From Bacillus sp. FJAT-18017 (lineage in GTDB: Bacteria > Bacillota > Bacilli > Bacillales > Cytobacillaceae): a stretch of DNA of 64,000 nucleotides. Location: positions 537,001 to 601,000 of the forward strand of contig NZ_CP012602.1 in NCBI RefSeq assembly GCF_001278805.1, read 5' to 3'. Under the pieces are notes generated by a model. It did no database searches. It saw nothing but the letters and a program-made list of their open reading frames with translations, and was not told the origin of the DNA. Of the stretch, positions 44,834 to 51,861 are shown one piece after another (the stretch's first letter is position 1; the number at the start of each line of letters is the position of its first letter). Made by a program: the position numbers and the translations under genes.

Positions 44834-45135
44834 ATGAATGACAACTCCAGGTTGCCAAGAGAGTGAGATGTCATTCATAAAGCCGATGAATGACATCTTC
44901 AGGTTGCCAAGAGAGTGAAATGTCATTCATAAAGCCGATGAATGACAACTCAAGGTTGCCAAGAGAGCGAAATGTCATTCATAAAGCCGATGAATGACAA
45001 CTCAAGATTGCCAAGAGAGCAAAGTGTCATTCATAAAGCCGATGAATGACAACTCAAGGTTGCCAAGAGAACAAAGTGTCATTCATAACGGCGATGAATG
45101 ACAACTCAAGGTTGCCAAGAGAGCAATGTCATGCA
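44834..45135. repeat. Array of 52-bp hairpin repeats (five full units plus partial)
   Basis: Units start at 44834, 44886, 44938, 44990, 45042 and 45094 with an exact 52-bp period; the sixth is truncated near 45135. Each unit is ATGAATGACA, about 25 nt containing GGTTGCCAAGAGAG, then TGTCATTCAT, then AAAGCCG. The two 10-mers are exact reverse complements in most units, so every unit can fold into the same 10-bp hairpin. The loop sequence is itself conserved and there are no unique spacers, so this is not CRISPR. It fills the gap between convergent rsbM-like and rsbY-like genes and ends about 10 bp from the rsbY stop codon. Confidence 0.92.
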
Positions 45136-45145
45136 TTAGAACTTT

Positions 45146-46282
45146 CTATCTGGCCTGTATCACGATCACGCAAATATCATCGTCAGCAACGGCTTGCAAG
45201 TCCTTCGAAAGCAGGAAATCCACGGGTTCCTGCCCCTCAACCTCCAAGTGCCGGGCAGCGGCTTGCTTCATATATTCCATTCCAGGCAGTCCATGCTTTT
45301 CAGCGGTTTCCGGAACTCCATCGGTAAACAAAAGAAGCTGTGCCGAATTCTCATATGAAAGGACTTTATTTTCAACATTGATTTTATCGAAAAATCCTAC
45401 AGCGACTGTACCAGATTTCAGTTCTACAAGCTCTCCATCAATAAGGGCGTACCCGGACGGATGGCCAGCATTGATATATTGAAGTGTTTTCGTCCCTGTA
45501 TCTACAACAGTATAAATTGCTGTAAAATAATACGGAATTTGCTGGTTCCGGCTGTTCAGGGAACTCATCCAGCGATTCAGCTCCCGAATCACATGTTCGG
45601 GGTCAGGATTAGCCCTGATCAAGTCACGGAGCACAGAGGAAATGAACATGCAGACGAGTGATGCGGATATACCATGCCCCATCATATCAAGCAAGATGAC
45701 TGCATAGCGGTTATCGTCAATTTTATGCCAATAGTACATATCTCCGGCTAATGTATTGGCCGGTAAGTATGAAGCCTTAATTAACAACTTGTCCTCAACG
45801 ACCGGCTCGCTAAGCAGGCTTTTTTGAACCTGCATCGACAAGTGAAGCTCATTCTGGATTTTTTCATCCTGCTCTTTATGCCAGTCTTTTTCATATTTAA
45901 GCCTGAGTGCGACACGAATTCGTGCCAACAGCTCAGTTTTGTTTATTGGCTTCATTACATAGTCACTTCCGCCGGCATCGAGTGCTTCGGATACTTTATT
46001 TGAATCCTCAAGCGCCGTTACGAAAATGACCGGAATGTCCCGGGTTTGCGGATGCTCCTGCAGACGCCGGCAAGCCTCAATTCCATCCATCTCCGGCATC
46101 ATGATATCCATTAAGATAACGTCTGCAGGGCGTTCGATAGGATGAGGGTTGTCAATCTGCAAATAATCGAACATCTCGCGGGCCGTCAAAAAGGACAGGT
46201 AATTGGTGTAGCCCGCCCGTTTTAAAATCTTTTCTATTAAAAATAAATTCACCTGGTTATCGTCAACAATCAGAATTGCCAT
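45146..46282 (-). CDS. RsbY-like response regulator with PP2C (SpoIIE) phosphatase domain
   Basis: A 378-residue protein. The receiver domain (residues 1-130) has D7-D8, phospho-acceptor Asp59 (VILMDIMMPEMDG) and VMKPINK. A short helical linker precedes a SpoIIE-type PP2C phosphatase (~170-378) with metal-binding AGDMYYWHKI, VILLDMMGHGISASLVCMF and LLLFTDGVPETAEKHG. When phosphorylated by the neighbouring hybrid kinase it should dephosphorylate the anti-anti-sigma factor RsbV and so release sigma-B. ATG start with AAGGGG 10 nt upstream. No rsbV, rsbW or sigB gene is in the window, so the core regulon genes lie elsewhere. Confidence 0.9.
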   Translation of the reverse strand: MAILIVDDNQVNLFLIEKILKRAGYTNYLSFLTAREMFDYLQIDNPHPIERPADVILMDIMMPEMDGIEACRRLQEHPQTRDIPVIFVTALEDSNKVSEALDAGGSDYVMKPINKTELLARIRVALRLKYEKDWHKEQDEKIQNELHLSMQVQKSLLSEPVVEDKLLIKASYLPANTLAGDMYYWHKIDDNRYAVILLDMMGHGISASLVCMFISSVLRDLIRANPDPEHVIRELNRWMSSLNSRNQQIPYYFTAIYTVVDTGTKTLQYINAGHPSGYALIDGELVELKSGTVAVGFFDKINVENKVLSYENSAQLLLFTDGVPETAEKHGLPGMEYMKQAAARHLEVEGQEPVDFLLSKDLQAVADDDICVIVIQAR

Positions 46283-46491
46283 CTCAAGACCCCTTTGCCT
46301 TCCTTAAACACTAGTCTCTCTCTATTATAAGTATATCCCTTTCCATTACCCTTTGCAGAAAAGTTGAAACCATTTGGAATGTAAAAATGCTATTTTTTTA
46401 AAAAAATCCTTTAAAATCATAAATTGTGACAAAATCGGGACACTATGTACGGGATTAGTAAATTATAAAAAAATATAAGAAATAATTGTTG

Positions 46492-46511
46492 CATAGGGTG
46501 GGGGGGTATAG
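46492..46511. promoter_or_regulatory. CsoR operator candidate before csoR
   Basis: CATAGGGTGGGGGGGTATAG is a G-tract sequence with a pseudo-inverted TAGGGT/GGGTATA layout, 27 bp before the csoR start. It resembles CsoR-type operators, less perfectly than the site at 47211. Confidence 0.55.
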
Positions 46512-46537
46512 TAATATAAGTGTGAGGAGGCGATGGA

Positions 46538-46885
46538 ATGGAAATAATTAACCCTGAAGAAACAGCACCTGTGTGTGAAGACCATTGCAATACTGAAAAC
46601 TCTGCCCGAAAAAGCCATCATTCCGAGAAGACGAAATCAAATCTTATTACAAGGTTAAATCGTATTGAGGGGCAGATCCGAGGCATTAAAGGCCTTATTG
46701 ACAAGGATACGTATTGTGATGATGTCATTACACAAATTTCGGCAACACAGGCCGCTCTGAATTCCGTCGCAAAAATCCTGCTTGAAGGACATATGAAAAG
46801 CTGTGTTGTTGAACGCATCCAGGAAGGCGATCACGAGGTTGTTGATGAGCTGCTAGTTACCATTCAAAGGCTCATGAAAAAATAA
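46538..46885 (+). CDS. csoR: Copper-sensing transcriptional repressor CsoR
   Basis: A 115-residue all-helical repressor. The Cu(I) ligands C60, H85 and C89 (DTYCDDVITQ..., EGHMKSCVV) are all present, the set that defines copper-sensing members of the CsoR/RcnR family. An N-terminal extension of about 30 residues carries extra Cys and His (VCEDHC, SHHSE) that could also bind metal. Ribosome site GTGAGGAGG lies 7-8 nt upstream. It heads csoR-copZ-copA, and operators for it are seen before csoR and before copA. Confidence 0.95.
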   Translation: MEIINPEETAPVCEDHCNTENSARKSHHSEKTKSNLITRLNRIEGQIRGIKGLIDKDTYCDDVITQISATQAALNSVAKILLEGHMKSCVVERIQEGDHEVVDELLVTIQRLMKK

Positions 46886-46912
46886 AATAGGTTTGAGAGG
46901 GGAAGTTTATTT

Positions 46913-47119
46913 ATGGAAAAAACATTATTGAATGTAGAAGGTATGTCTTGCGGACATTGCGTTAAGGCAGTTGAAGGCAGCGTAGGCAAGCTGGATGGTG
47001 TGGAGCGTGTCCTTGTTGACCTTAGCGCCAAAACAGTTGCAGTCGAGTACAATAACGATAGCGTTTCGTTGGACGAAATTAAGGAAACAATTGAAGACCA
47101 GGGCTACGATGTAGTCTAA
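46913..47119 (+). CDS. copZ: Copper chaperone CopZ
   Basis: A 68-residue heavy-metal-associated domain protein with the Cu(I) motif GMSCGHC (C13, C16) and the family end DQGYDVV. It carries Cu(I) in the cytoplasm and delivers it to CopA and CsoR. It lies 27 bp after csoR and has GAGGGGAAG upstream. A structured spacer with a terminator and a second CsoR operator separates it from copA. Confidence 0.96.
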   Translation: MEKTLLNVEGMSCGHCVKAVEGSVGKLDGVERVLVDLSAKTVAVEYNNDSVSLDEIKETIEDQGYDVV

Positions 47120-47126
47120 AAAAGCG

Positions 47127-47202
47127 AAGGCACCCGTTTAGCGGCGTTGCTGGAGTTGGATTCAAACGGCGCGTGCCTAAATCTCTTGGCACGTTCTTTT
47201 TT
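47127..47202 (+). promoter_or_regulatory. Attenuator-like RNA structure between copZ and copA
   Basis: Two mutually exclusive folds are possible. Fold A pairs AGGCAC (47128-47133) with GTGCCT (47173-47178), enclosing CCGTTT (47134-47139) with AAACGG (47164-47169). Fold B pairs CGTGCC (47172-47177) with GGCACG (47188-47193), followed by TTCTTTTTT, an intrinsic terminator. GTGCC is shared, so fold A is an antiterminator. It could be a plain terminator after copZ or a regulated attenuator of copA. Confidence 0.55.
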
Positions 47203-47210
47203 CAATAAAA

Positions 47211-47230
47211 TATACCCTATTGGGGTATGG
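47211..47230. promoter_or_regulatory. CsoR operator before copA
   Basis: TATACCCTATTGGGGTATGG matches the known CsoR operator pattern (TACCC...GGGGTATGG) closely and lies 14 bp before the copA start. It implies that copA has its own copper-controlled promoter in addition to read-through from csoR-copZ. Confidence 0.8.
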
Positions 47231-47243
47231 GGGAGTTGAGAAT

Positions 47244-49682
47244 ATGAGTACGGGTACAGCATTAGAAAAACTAGCAAAAGAAACGACGATGCAAATTACC
47301 GGAATGACGTGTGCCGCCTGTGCAGTCCGGATTGAAAAAGGCTTAAACAAGCTTGAGGGCGTACATGAAGCGAACGTTAACCTTGCACTCGAGAGGGCTT
47401 CGGTCAAATTTGACCCGGCTGTCACTAACCTTGCCAGCCTTGAAAACAAGGTCCGGAATCTTGGCTATGATGTCGTAGCCGAGAAAAAGGAGTTCGATAT
47501 CACAGGAATGACGTGTGCCGCTTGTTCGACCAGAATTGAGAAAGGCCTCAACAAGATGGACGGCATTACCAAGGCGAATGTCAATCTTGCTCTTGAAAAA
47601 GCATCAGTTGAATACAATCCTTCCGTTCTTTCGGAACGCGATATTATTAAAAAGGTTGAGGCGCTTGGCTACGGTGCAGCTTTGAAGGAAGAGGCAAACG
47701 AGCAGGCAACAGCGGACTATCGCCAGCGGGAGATTGAAAACCAGACAGGGAAATTTATTTTCTCGCTCATCCTGTCCTTGCCGCTCCTATGGTCAATGGT
47801 TGGTCACTTTTCGTTTACCTCGTTCATATATGTACCGAATATGTTCATGAATCCGTGGGTACAGCTTGCGCTCGCGACACCTGTCCAATTCATAATTGGC
47901 CGCCAGTTCTATGTCGGTGCCTACAAAGCATTGAAAAACGGCAGTGCCAACATGGATGTGCTTGTTGCACTCGGTACGTCGGCAGCCTATTTCTACAGCC
48001 TTTACCTGTCATTTGTATCGCTCGGGGGCAATGCACATTCAGTTGAGCTGTACTATGAAACAAGTGCTGTATTGCTGACGTTGATTATTCTCGGAAAGCT
48101 GTTTGAAGCAAAAGCAAAGGGCCGGTCATCCGAAGCAATCAAGAAATTGATGGGGCTCCAGGCTAAGACTGCAATCGTCGAACGTGACGGGGCAGAGGTT
48201 GAGATTGCTCTTGAAGAAGTACTTGTTGGCGACATCATCCACGTCAAACCAGGCGACAAGATTCCTGTTGATGGACGGATTGTCGAGGGGCAGTCTGCCA
48301 TTGATGAATCGATGCTGACCGGGGAAAGCGTTCCGGTTGATAAAGCAGCAGGAGATGAAGTCATTGGCGCGACAATCAATAAGAACGGTTTTATTAAAAT
48401 TGAAGCAACCAAAGTTGGGCGTGACACAGCCCTGGCGCAGATCATTAAGGTCGTTGAGGAAGCGCAGGGCTCAAAGGCCCCAATCCAACGGTTGGCTGAC
48501 CAGATTTCTGGTATTTTCGTTCCAATCGTTGTCGGAATCGCAGTTGTTACATTCCTTGTCTGGTACTTCTGGGCAGAGCCTGGCAATTTTGCAGAAGCGC
48601 TTGAAAAAATGATTGCTGTGCTTGTAATTGCATGCCCATGCGCACTTGGCCTGGCAACTCCGACCTCGATTATGGCAGGTTCAGGCCGTGCTGCGGAATA
48701 TGGCATCCTGTTCAAGGGCGGGGAACATCTTGAAATGACACATAAAATCGATACAGTCATCCTAGATAAAACCGGTACCGTTACAAATGGAAAGCCTGTT
48801 TTGACAGATGTCATCCTTTCAGGGACTATAGCTGAAAATGAATTTCTTGCGCTTGTTGGTTCTGCCGAAAAGCAATCCGAGCATCCGCTTGCCCAGGCGA
48901 TTGTACAGGGCATCAAAGAAAAAGGCTTGAATTTATCTTCGGGTAGTTCTTTTGAAAACATTCCGGGTTTTGGCATAAAAGCCTCTGTTAGTGGCCGCGA
49001 GTTGCTAATTGGGACCCGTAAACTAATGGCAAAGCATGGTGTGAACAGCGAAGGTGCTTTTGAAAAAATGGATGCACTAGAGCGCGAAGGAAAAACGGCA
49101 ATGCTTGTTGCAATTGATGGCCAGTATGCTGGAATCGTTGCAGTTGCTGATACAATCAAGGACACTTCGAAGGCGGCGATCAAACGCCTGAAAGATATGG
49201 GCCTTGACGTAATCATGATTACAGGCGATAACACTCAGACTGCGAAGGCAATCGCTTCCCAGGCGGGAATTGACAACGTTATTGCTGAAGTTCTTCCTGA
49301 AGGTAAGGCAGAGGAAGTGAAAAAGCTCCAAGCTGCCGGTAAAAAAGTTGCGATGGTCGGTGATGGCATCAATGATGCCCCTGCCCTAGCAGTCGCTGAC
49401 ATCGGAATGGCGATTGGAACAGGTACGGACGTTGCCATGGAGGCTGCTGACATTACCTTGATTCGGGGCGACTTGAACAGTATTGCCGATGCTATCTTTA
49501 TGAGTAAGCTGACTATCCGCAACATTAAACAGAACCTGTTCTGGGCATTTGGCTACAATACACTGGGCATCCCAATTGCGGCCCTTGGCTTCCTCGCTCC
49601 ATGGCTCGCGGGTGCTGCGATGGCGTTCAGTTCCGTATCAGTCGTTCTGAATGCACTCCGCCTCCAAAAGGTGAAACTGTAG
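47244..49682 (+). CDS. copA: Copper-exporting P1B-type ATPase CopA
   Basis: An 812-residue Cu(I) efflux ATPase. Two N-terminal metal-binding domains have GMTCAAC (C23/C26 and C91/C94); eight membrane segments follow; the ion motif is CPC ([13 protein letters not shown]), the phosphorylation site DKTGT, and the hinge [10 protein letters not shown]. Start 47244 ([10 protein letters not shown]) has GGGAG upstream; an in-frame TTG at 47220 lies inside the CsoR operator and is rejected. It pumps Cu(I) out of the cytoplasm, where the secreted CueP and PCYCGC proteins and the Csp-type protein could handle it. Very secure. Confidence 0.97.
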   Translation: MSTGTALEKLAKETTMQITGMTCAACAVRIEKGLNKLEGVHEANVNLALERASVKFDPAVTNLASLENKVRNLGYDVVAEKKEFDITGMTCAACSTRIEKGLNKMDGITKANVNLALEKASVEYNPSVLSERDIIKKVEALGYGAALKEEANEQATADYRQREIENQTGKFIFSLILSLPLLWSMVGHFSFTSFIYVPNMFMNPWVQLALATPVQFIIGRQFYVGAYKALKNGSANMDVLVALGTSAAYFYSLYLSFVSLGGNAHSVELYYETSAVLLTLIILGKLFEAKAKGRSSEAIKKLMGLQAKTAIVERDGAEVEIALEEVLVGDIIHVKPGDKIPVDGRIVEGQSAIDESMLTGESVPVDKAAGDEVIGATINKNGFIKIEATKVGRDTALAQIIKVVEEAQGSKAPIQRLADQISGIFVPIVVGIAVVTFLVWYFWAEPGNFAEALEKMIAVLVIACPCALGLATPTSIMAGSGRAAEYGILFKGGEHLEMTHKIDTVILDKTGTVTNGKPVLTDVILSGTIAENEFLALVGSAEKQSEHPLAQAIVQGIKEKGLNLSSGSSFENIPGFGIKASVSGRELLIGTRKLMAKHGVNSEGAFEKMDALEREGKTAMLVAIDGQYAGIVAVADTIKDTSKAAIKRLKDMGLDVIMITGDNTQTAKAIASQAGIDNVIAEVLPEGKAEEVKKLQAAGKKVAMVGDGINDAPALAVADIGMAIGTGTDVAMEAADITLIRGDLNSIADAIFMSKLTIRNIKQNLFWAFGYNTLGIPIAALGFLAPWLAGAAMAFSSVSVVLNALRLQKVKL

Positions 49683-49694
49683 GGAGGGAAACAG

Positions 49695-49820
49695 ATGATA
49701 AAAAAATGGACAATAGCGGCTGTTGCATATCTCGTATTGGTAATGGCCGGTTATGGAGTATATTCGGCAATTGAAGGGCCTGAAGATGCACCTGTACAAC
49801 ATGAACAAACAAATCATTAA
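49695..49820 (+). CDS. 41-residue single-span membrane peptide downstream of copA
   Basis: A 41-residue open frame starting 12 bp after the copA stop, with GGGAGGG 6-7 nt before the ATG. MIKKW is followed by one membrane segment (~residues 5-25, TIAAVAYLVLVMAGYGVYSA) and a short acidic/His tail (VQHEQTNH) outside. It is co-transcribed with copA by position and closed by a terminator at 49836. Function unknown; the terminal His residues could contact copper, or it may be a CopA accessory subunit. Confidence 0.65.
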   Translation: MIKKWTIAAVAYLVLVMAGYGVYSAIEGPEDAPVQHEQTNH

Positions 49821-49835
49821 ATCTAGCTTATGAAT

Positions 49836-49880
49836 AAAGCTGGCCCAAGGACTGTGAATTCAGAATCCGGGCCAGCTTTT
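49836..49880 (+). terminator. Terminator of the copper operon
   Basis: AAAGCTGGCCC and GGGCCAGCTTT form a perfect 11-bp stem around 22 nt, followed by TATTTTT. Confidence 0.9.
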
Positions 49881-49951
49881 ATTTTTGCTTGGATTAAGTA
49901 TCTGCGACATGGCATTTGAAATCTGAACGCCTATATCATTGGAAGAAGCGA

Positions 49952-49980
49952 AAAAGCCGGCTTGCTGACCCGGCTTTTGA
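49952..49980 (-). terminator. Terminator of the rhodanese-like gene
   Basis: AAAAGCCGG pairs with CCGGCTTTT around CTTGCTGA; T-run on each strand. It adjoins the stop codon of the minus-strand gene at 49984. Confidence 0.85.
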
Positions 49981-49983
49981 TTT

Positions 49984-50424
49984 TTATTTTTCAAGTTCAC
50001 CGGCCCAATTCTCCATTCCTCCCAAGAGATTTGAGACATGCTGATAACCTTCCTGGATAAGGAATTCACTGCTCGAATCACCCTTACCGTCTTCGTCCGA
50101 CACTAAGATAATGTGCTTATTGGGATCCAATTCGGCAAGCCGATTCTGTAACTCATAAAAGGGGACGTTGATTGCACCTGGAATATGTCCATTTTGATAT
50201 AATTCAAACTCCCGTAAATCGATTATCACCGTATCCGGATGGTTAATACTTTTTTCGAGGTCTGAAGAATTTATTGGATGGACTCCTACTTCCCCGGCGT
50301 CCCCCATACCAGGCATGCCTTCGTGGCTCCCATTTGACGAAATGGCCTTATTAACTCCTACAACTACATAAACAATAAACAAAATGCTTACCATACCGAT
50401 GATTATAGATAGTTTTTTATTCAT
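49984..50424 (-). CDS. Membrane-anchored rhodanese-like protein lacking the catalytic Cys
   Basis: A 146-residue protein with an N-terminal membrane anchor (~5-28), a Gly/Met-rich linker (GSHEGMPGMGDAGEVG) and a rhodanese domain (~50-146: VIIDLREFELYQNGHIPGAINVP, LLGGMENW). The active-site loop, normally a Cys followed by xxGxRS, reads LVSDEDGKGDSS, so no sulfur-transfer Cys is present and the domain is probably not an active sulfurtransferase. There is no TGA at that position, unlike the other genes in this region. The Met-rich linker may bind Cu(I), in keeping with the copper neighbours. Ribosome site GGAGG 5 nt upstream. Confidence 0.85.
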   Translation of the reverse strand: MNKKLSIIIGMVSILFIVYVVVGVNKAISSNGSHEGMPGMGDAGEVGVHPINSSDLEKSINHPDTVIIDLREFELYQNGHIPGAINVPFYELQNRLAELDPNKHIILVSDEDGKGDSSSEFLIQEGYQHVSNLLGGMENWAGELEK

Positions 50425-50501
50425 GCTAACCTCCTTTATTGAATTAACCGTTTACTTCATCCTCTAAGTGGTATCAGGAAAAAGTAGAGGAGGTGAAACG
50501 G

Positions 50502-50837
50502 ATGGAAAACCAACAATTTTCAGATTGCATCGAAGCATGTTTCGAATGCATGGAAGCCTGCAATCATTGTTATGATGCATGCCTTCGAGAAATGGATGTC
50601 AAGATGATGGCAGAATGCATCCGCACCGACCGGGAATGTGCAGACATCTGTGCATTTGCCATTAAAGCTATGCAGTCGAACTCACCTTTTGTAAAAGAAA
50701 TTTGTGATCTCTGTGCGGAAATCTGTGAAGCGTGCGGACGGGAATGTGAAAAGCATGCCGATCATCACGAACATTGCAGGCAATGCGCCGAAGCTTGCTT
50801 CCGCTGTGCCGAGGCCTGCCGGAAAATGGCTGCTTAA
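50502..50837 (+). CDS. Cys-rich four-helix protein (Csp-type copper storage, DUF326)
   Basis: A 111-residue protein with Cys recurring on one face of predicted helices: CIEACFECMEACNHCYDAC, CIRTDRECADIC, CDLCAEICEACGRECEKH and CRQCAEACFRCAEAC. This is the pattern of copper storage proteins that hold many Cu(I) ions inside a four-helix bundle. No signal peptide, so it is a cytosolic form. The start at 50502 is favoured (AGAGGAGGTG 7 nt upstream; an in-frame GTG at 50493 is inside the site). Copper context is clear from csoR-copZ-copA nearby. A terminator follows. Confidence 0.88.
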   Translation: MENQQFSDCIEACFECMEACNHCYDACLREMDVKMMAECIRTDRECADICAFAIKAMQSNSPFVKEICDLCAEICEACGRECEKHADHHEHCRQCAEACFRCAEACRKMAA

Positions 50838-50866
50838 TTATTTTCATTAACAAATTTAACTGGAGG

Positions 50867-50906
50867 GAAGGCATCCGCGATTTCGTGGACGCCTTCTCTT
50901 ATTTTT
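50867..50906. terminator. Terminator shared by the Csp gene and the cytochrome relic
   Basis: GAAGGCATCC pairs with GGACGCCTTC (one mismatch) around GCGATTTCGT, followed by TCTTATTTTT. Confidence 0.8.
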
Positions 50907-51017
50907 ATTTCTTTTCCGCGAGCCAGTTGGCCAGGATCTTTGCATCAGCTTCTGATACTAGTCCGCTTGGCATCATGCCTTTGCATTCTTTGAGAGTCAT
51001 TTGTGTGCTTTCTTCAT
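50905..51017 (-). pseudogene. Remnant of a small cytochrome c gene (internal deletion)
   Basis: A good ribosome site (GGAGGA) and ATG at 51017 give only MKKAHK before the frame is lost. In another frame the sequence ECKGMMPSGLVSEADAKILANWLAEKK and a TAA follow, clearly like the C-terminus of the window's own cytochrome c551 (GKGGMPPGLYKGEEASKVAEWLSQKK). The signal peptide and CxxCH heme site are missing. This looks like a cccB-like gene with its middle deleted. Its promoter region is still similar to that of the neighbouring PCYCGC gene. Confidence 0.6.
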
Positions 51018-51048
51018 GATGATTTCCTCCATTAAGTTGATATACCTA

Positions 51049-51082
51049 AGAATGAAGGGAAAGTGTGCAGAAATTATCGAGA
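51049..51082 (-). promoter_or_regulatory. Conserved upstream element A (cytochrome relic)
   Basis: A 34-bp block with core GTGCAGAAATTATCGAGA (plus-strand reading) also occurs, nearly identical, at 51743-51776 upstream of the first PCYCGC gene. It is a candidate common promoter or regulator site. Confidence 0.45.
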
Positions 51083-51184
51083 ATCTCCAAACTATTTATG
51101 ACAATATACAAGGTAAATTAGATGTTAATAAAAAAATCACAAATTGCCGATAAGATCCCCTAAAGGCGTAGACAATTTAAACTA

Positions 51185-51210
51185 AAAAACCCTCCGAACA
51201 GGAGGGCTTT
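51185..51210 (-). terminator. Terminator of the first PCYCGC gene
   Basis: On the minus strand GCCCTCC pairs with GGAGGGT around TGTTC, followed by TTTTTAG. It lies 34 bp beyond the TAG stop reached only by reading through the TGA, which supports the longer gene. Confidence 0.8.
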
Positions 51211-51243
51211 ACTGGGGAGATGCTATTTCAAGTTCTTAATATA

Positions 51244-51699
51244 CTAATTTGCAGGTACTGGTGTCGGTGTCCCTTCACCCAAATTCGAATAGTGGTCTAC
51301 AATCGTTTCGTTAATTTCCTTTAGGCCTTTACCTTCTTGACGCATCATGCTCGCCTCCCGGGCGATGTTTACGCACGTGTCTCAAGCGGTGCCATGAGGA
51401 TCCCATTCAGTTACGGTATTGCCGTCACCCATTCCTTTAACAAAGCAATCAAGGTTGCTTTCGTGGCCATCGTCCATTCCGCAGCCGCAATAGCAGGGAG
51501 ATGCGGCTAAAGCCTCAGGGTATTTGGCAGCCAAAAGGTAGGTTTCCTGAACCTTATCCGGGCTCTGTAAAACATAATCCGGAAGGGGAGTGTGCTTTGC
51601 ATCGAGCTCAAGGTTTTCTGTATCCAAAGAGCTGCAGGCAGAGATGATGCCAATTGCCAGGATTGAAAACATCAGTAACAAATATCTGGATAATTTCAT
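51244..51699 (-). CDS. PCYCGC-motif lipoprotein 1 with in-frame TGA (candidate selenoprotein)
   Basis: A 151-codon frame with one TGA at codon 106 (51382-51384). The N-terminus is a lipoprotein signal ending in SACSS; the middle holds the defining motif ASPCYCGCGMDDGHESNLDCF. The TGA follows EWDPHGTA and is followed by DTCVNIAREASMMRQEG, KGLKEINETIVDHYS, GEGTPTPVPAN and TAG. Standard family members have Cys at the TGA position, forming CxxC; here it would be UxxC, a classic redox selenoprotein motif. A hairpin lies 21 nt after the TGA. The terminator lies beyond the TAG. The protein is probably membrane-anchored outside the cell; a metal or redox role is likely from the Cys pattern and copper neighbours. 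Confidence 0.82.
51351..51365 (-). promoter_or_regulatory. Candidate SECIS hairpin in PCYCGC gene 1
   Basis: In the mRNA, UCGCC pairs with GGCGA around the loop CGGGA, starting 22 nt after the UGA, with G at loop position 2. The 16-nt block ATCGCCCGGGAGGCG is identical in PCYCGC gene 2 even at wobble positions, although flanking codons differ. Confidence 0.6.
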
Positions 51700-51742
51700 T
51701 ATGCTATCCTCCTTATTTATTTTCTCTGTTGTCCTTACTGCT

Positions 51743-51776
51743 AGAATGCTTGAAAAATGTGCAGAAACTATCGAGA
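51743..51776 (-). promoter_or_regulatory. Conserved upstream element B (PCYCGC gene 1)
   Basis: Contains ATGTGCAGAAACTATCGAGA (plus-strand reading), nearly identical to 51049-51082. It lies 44 bp upstream of the PCYCGC gene 1 start. Likely promoter or activator site shared with the cytochrome relic; sigma factor not identified. Confidence 0.45.
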
Positions 51777-51814
51777 AACGGTTAAAAAATAATGAACAGT
51801 TATACGAGATGTTA

Positions 51815-51844
51815 AAACAAAGGCCCTTCCACTAACGGAAGAGC
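51815..51844 (-). terminator. Terminator of the second PCYCGC gene
   Basis: On the minus strand GCTCTTCC pairs with GGAAGGGC (one wobble) around GTTAGT, then CTTTGTTTT. It lies just after the TAA reached by reading through the TGA. Confidence 0.75.
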
Positions 51845-51861
51845 TCTGAAATAAGGCTATG

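Noticed and set aside
44834..45135. CRISPR array
   Set aside because: The period is regular, but the sequence between the inverted repeats is conserved instead of unique and there are no cas genes.
47120..47205. tRNA gene between copZ and copA
   Set aside because: The segment GTTGGATTCAAAC looks loosely like a T-arm, but no cloverleaf, anticodon arm or CCA end can be formed; the terminator/antiterminator pairing explains the structure better.
48053..49234. 393-codon open frame antisense to copA
   Set aside because: It is fully inside copA on the opposite strand, Ser/Pro-rich, without a ribosome site; a codon-bias shadow.
49984..50424. Selenocysteine in the rhodanese-like protein
   Set aside because: The active-site loop contains neither TGA nor Cys; the frame is uninterrupted.
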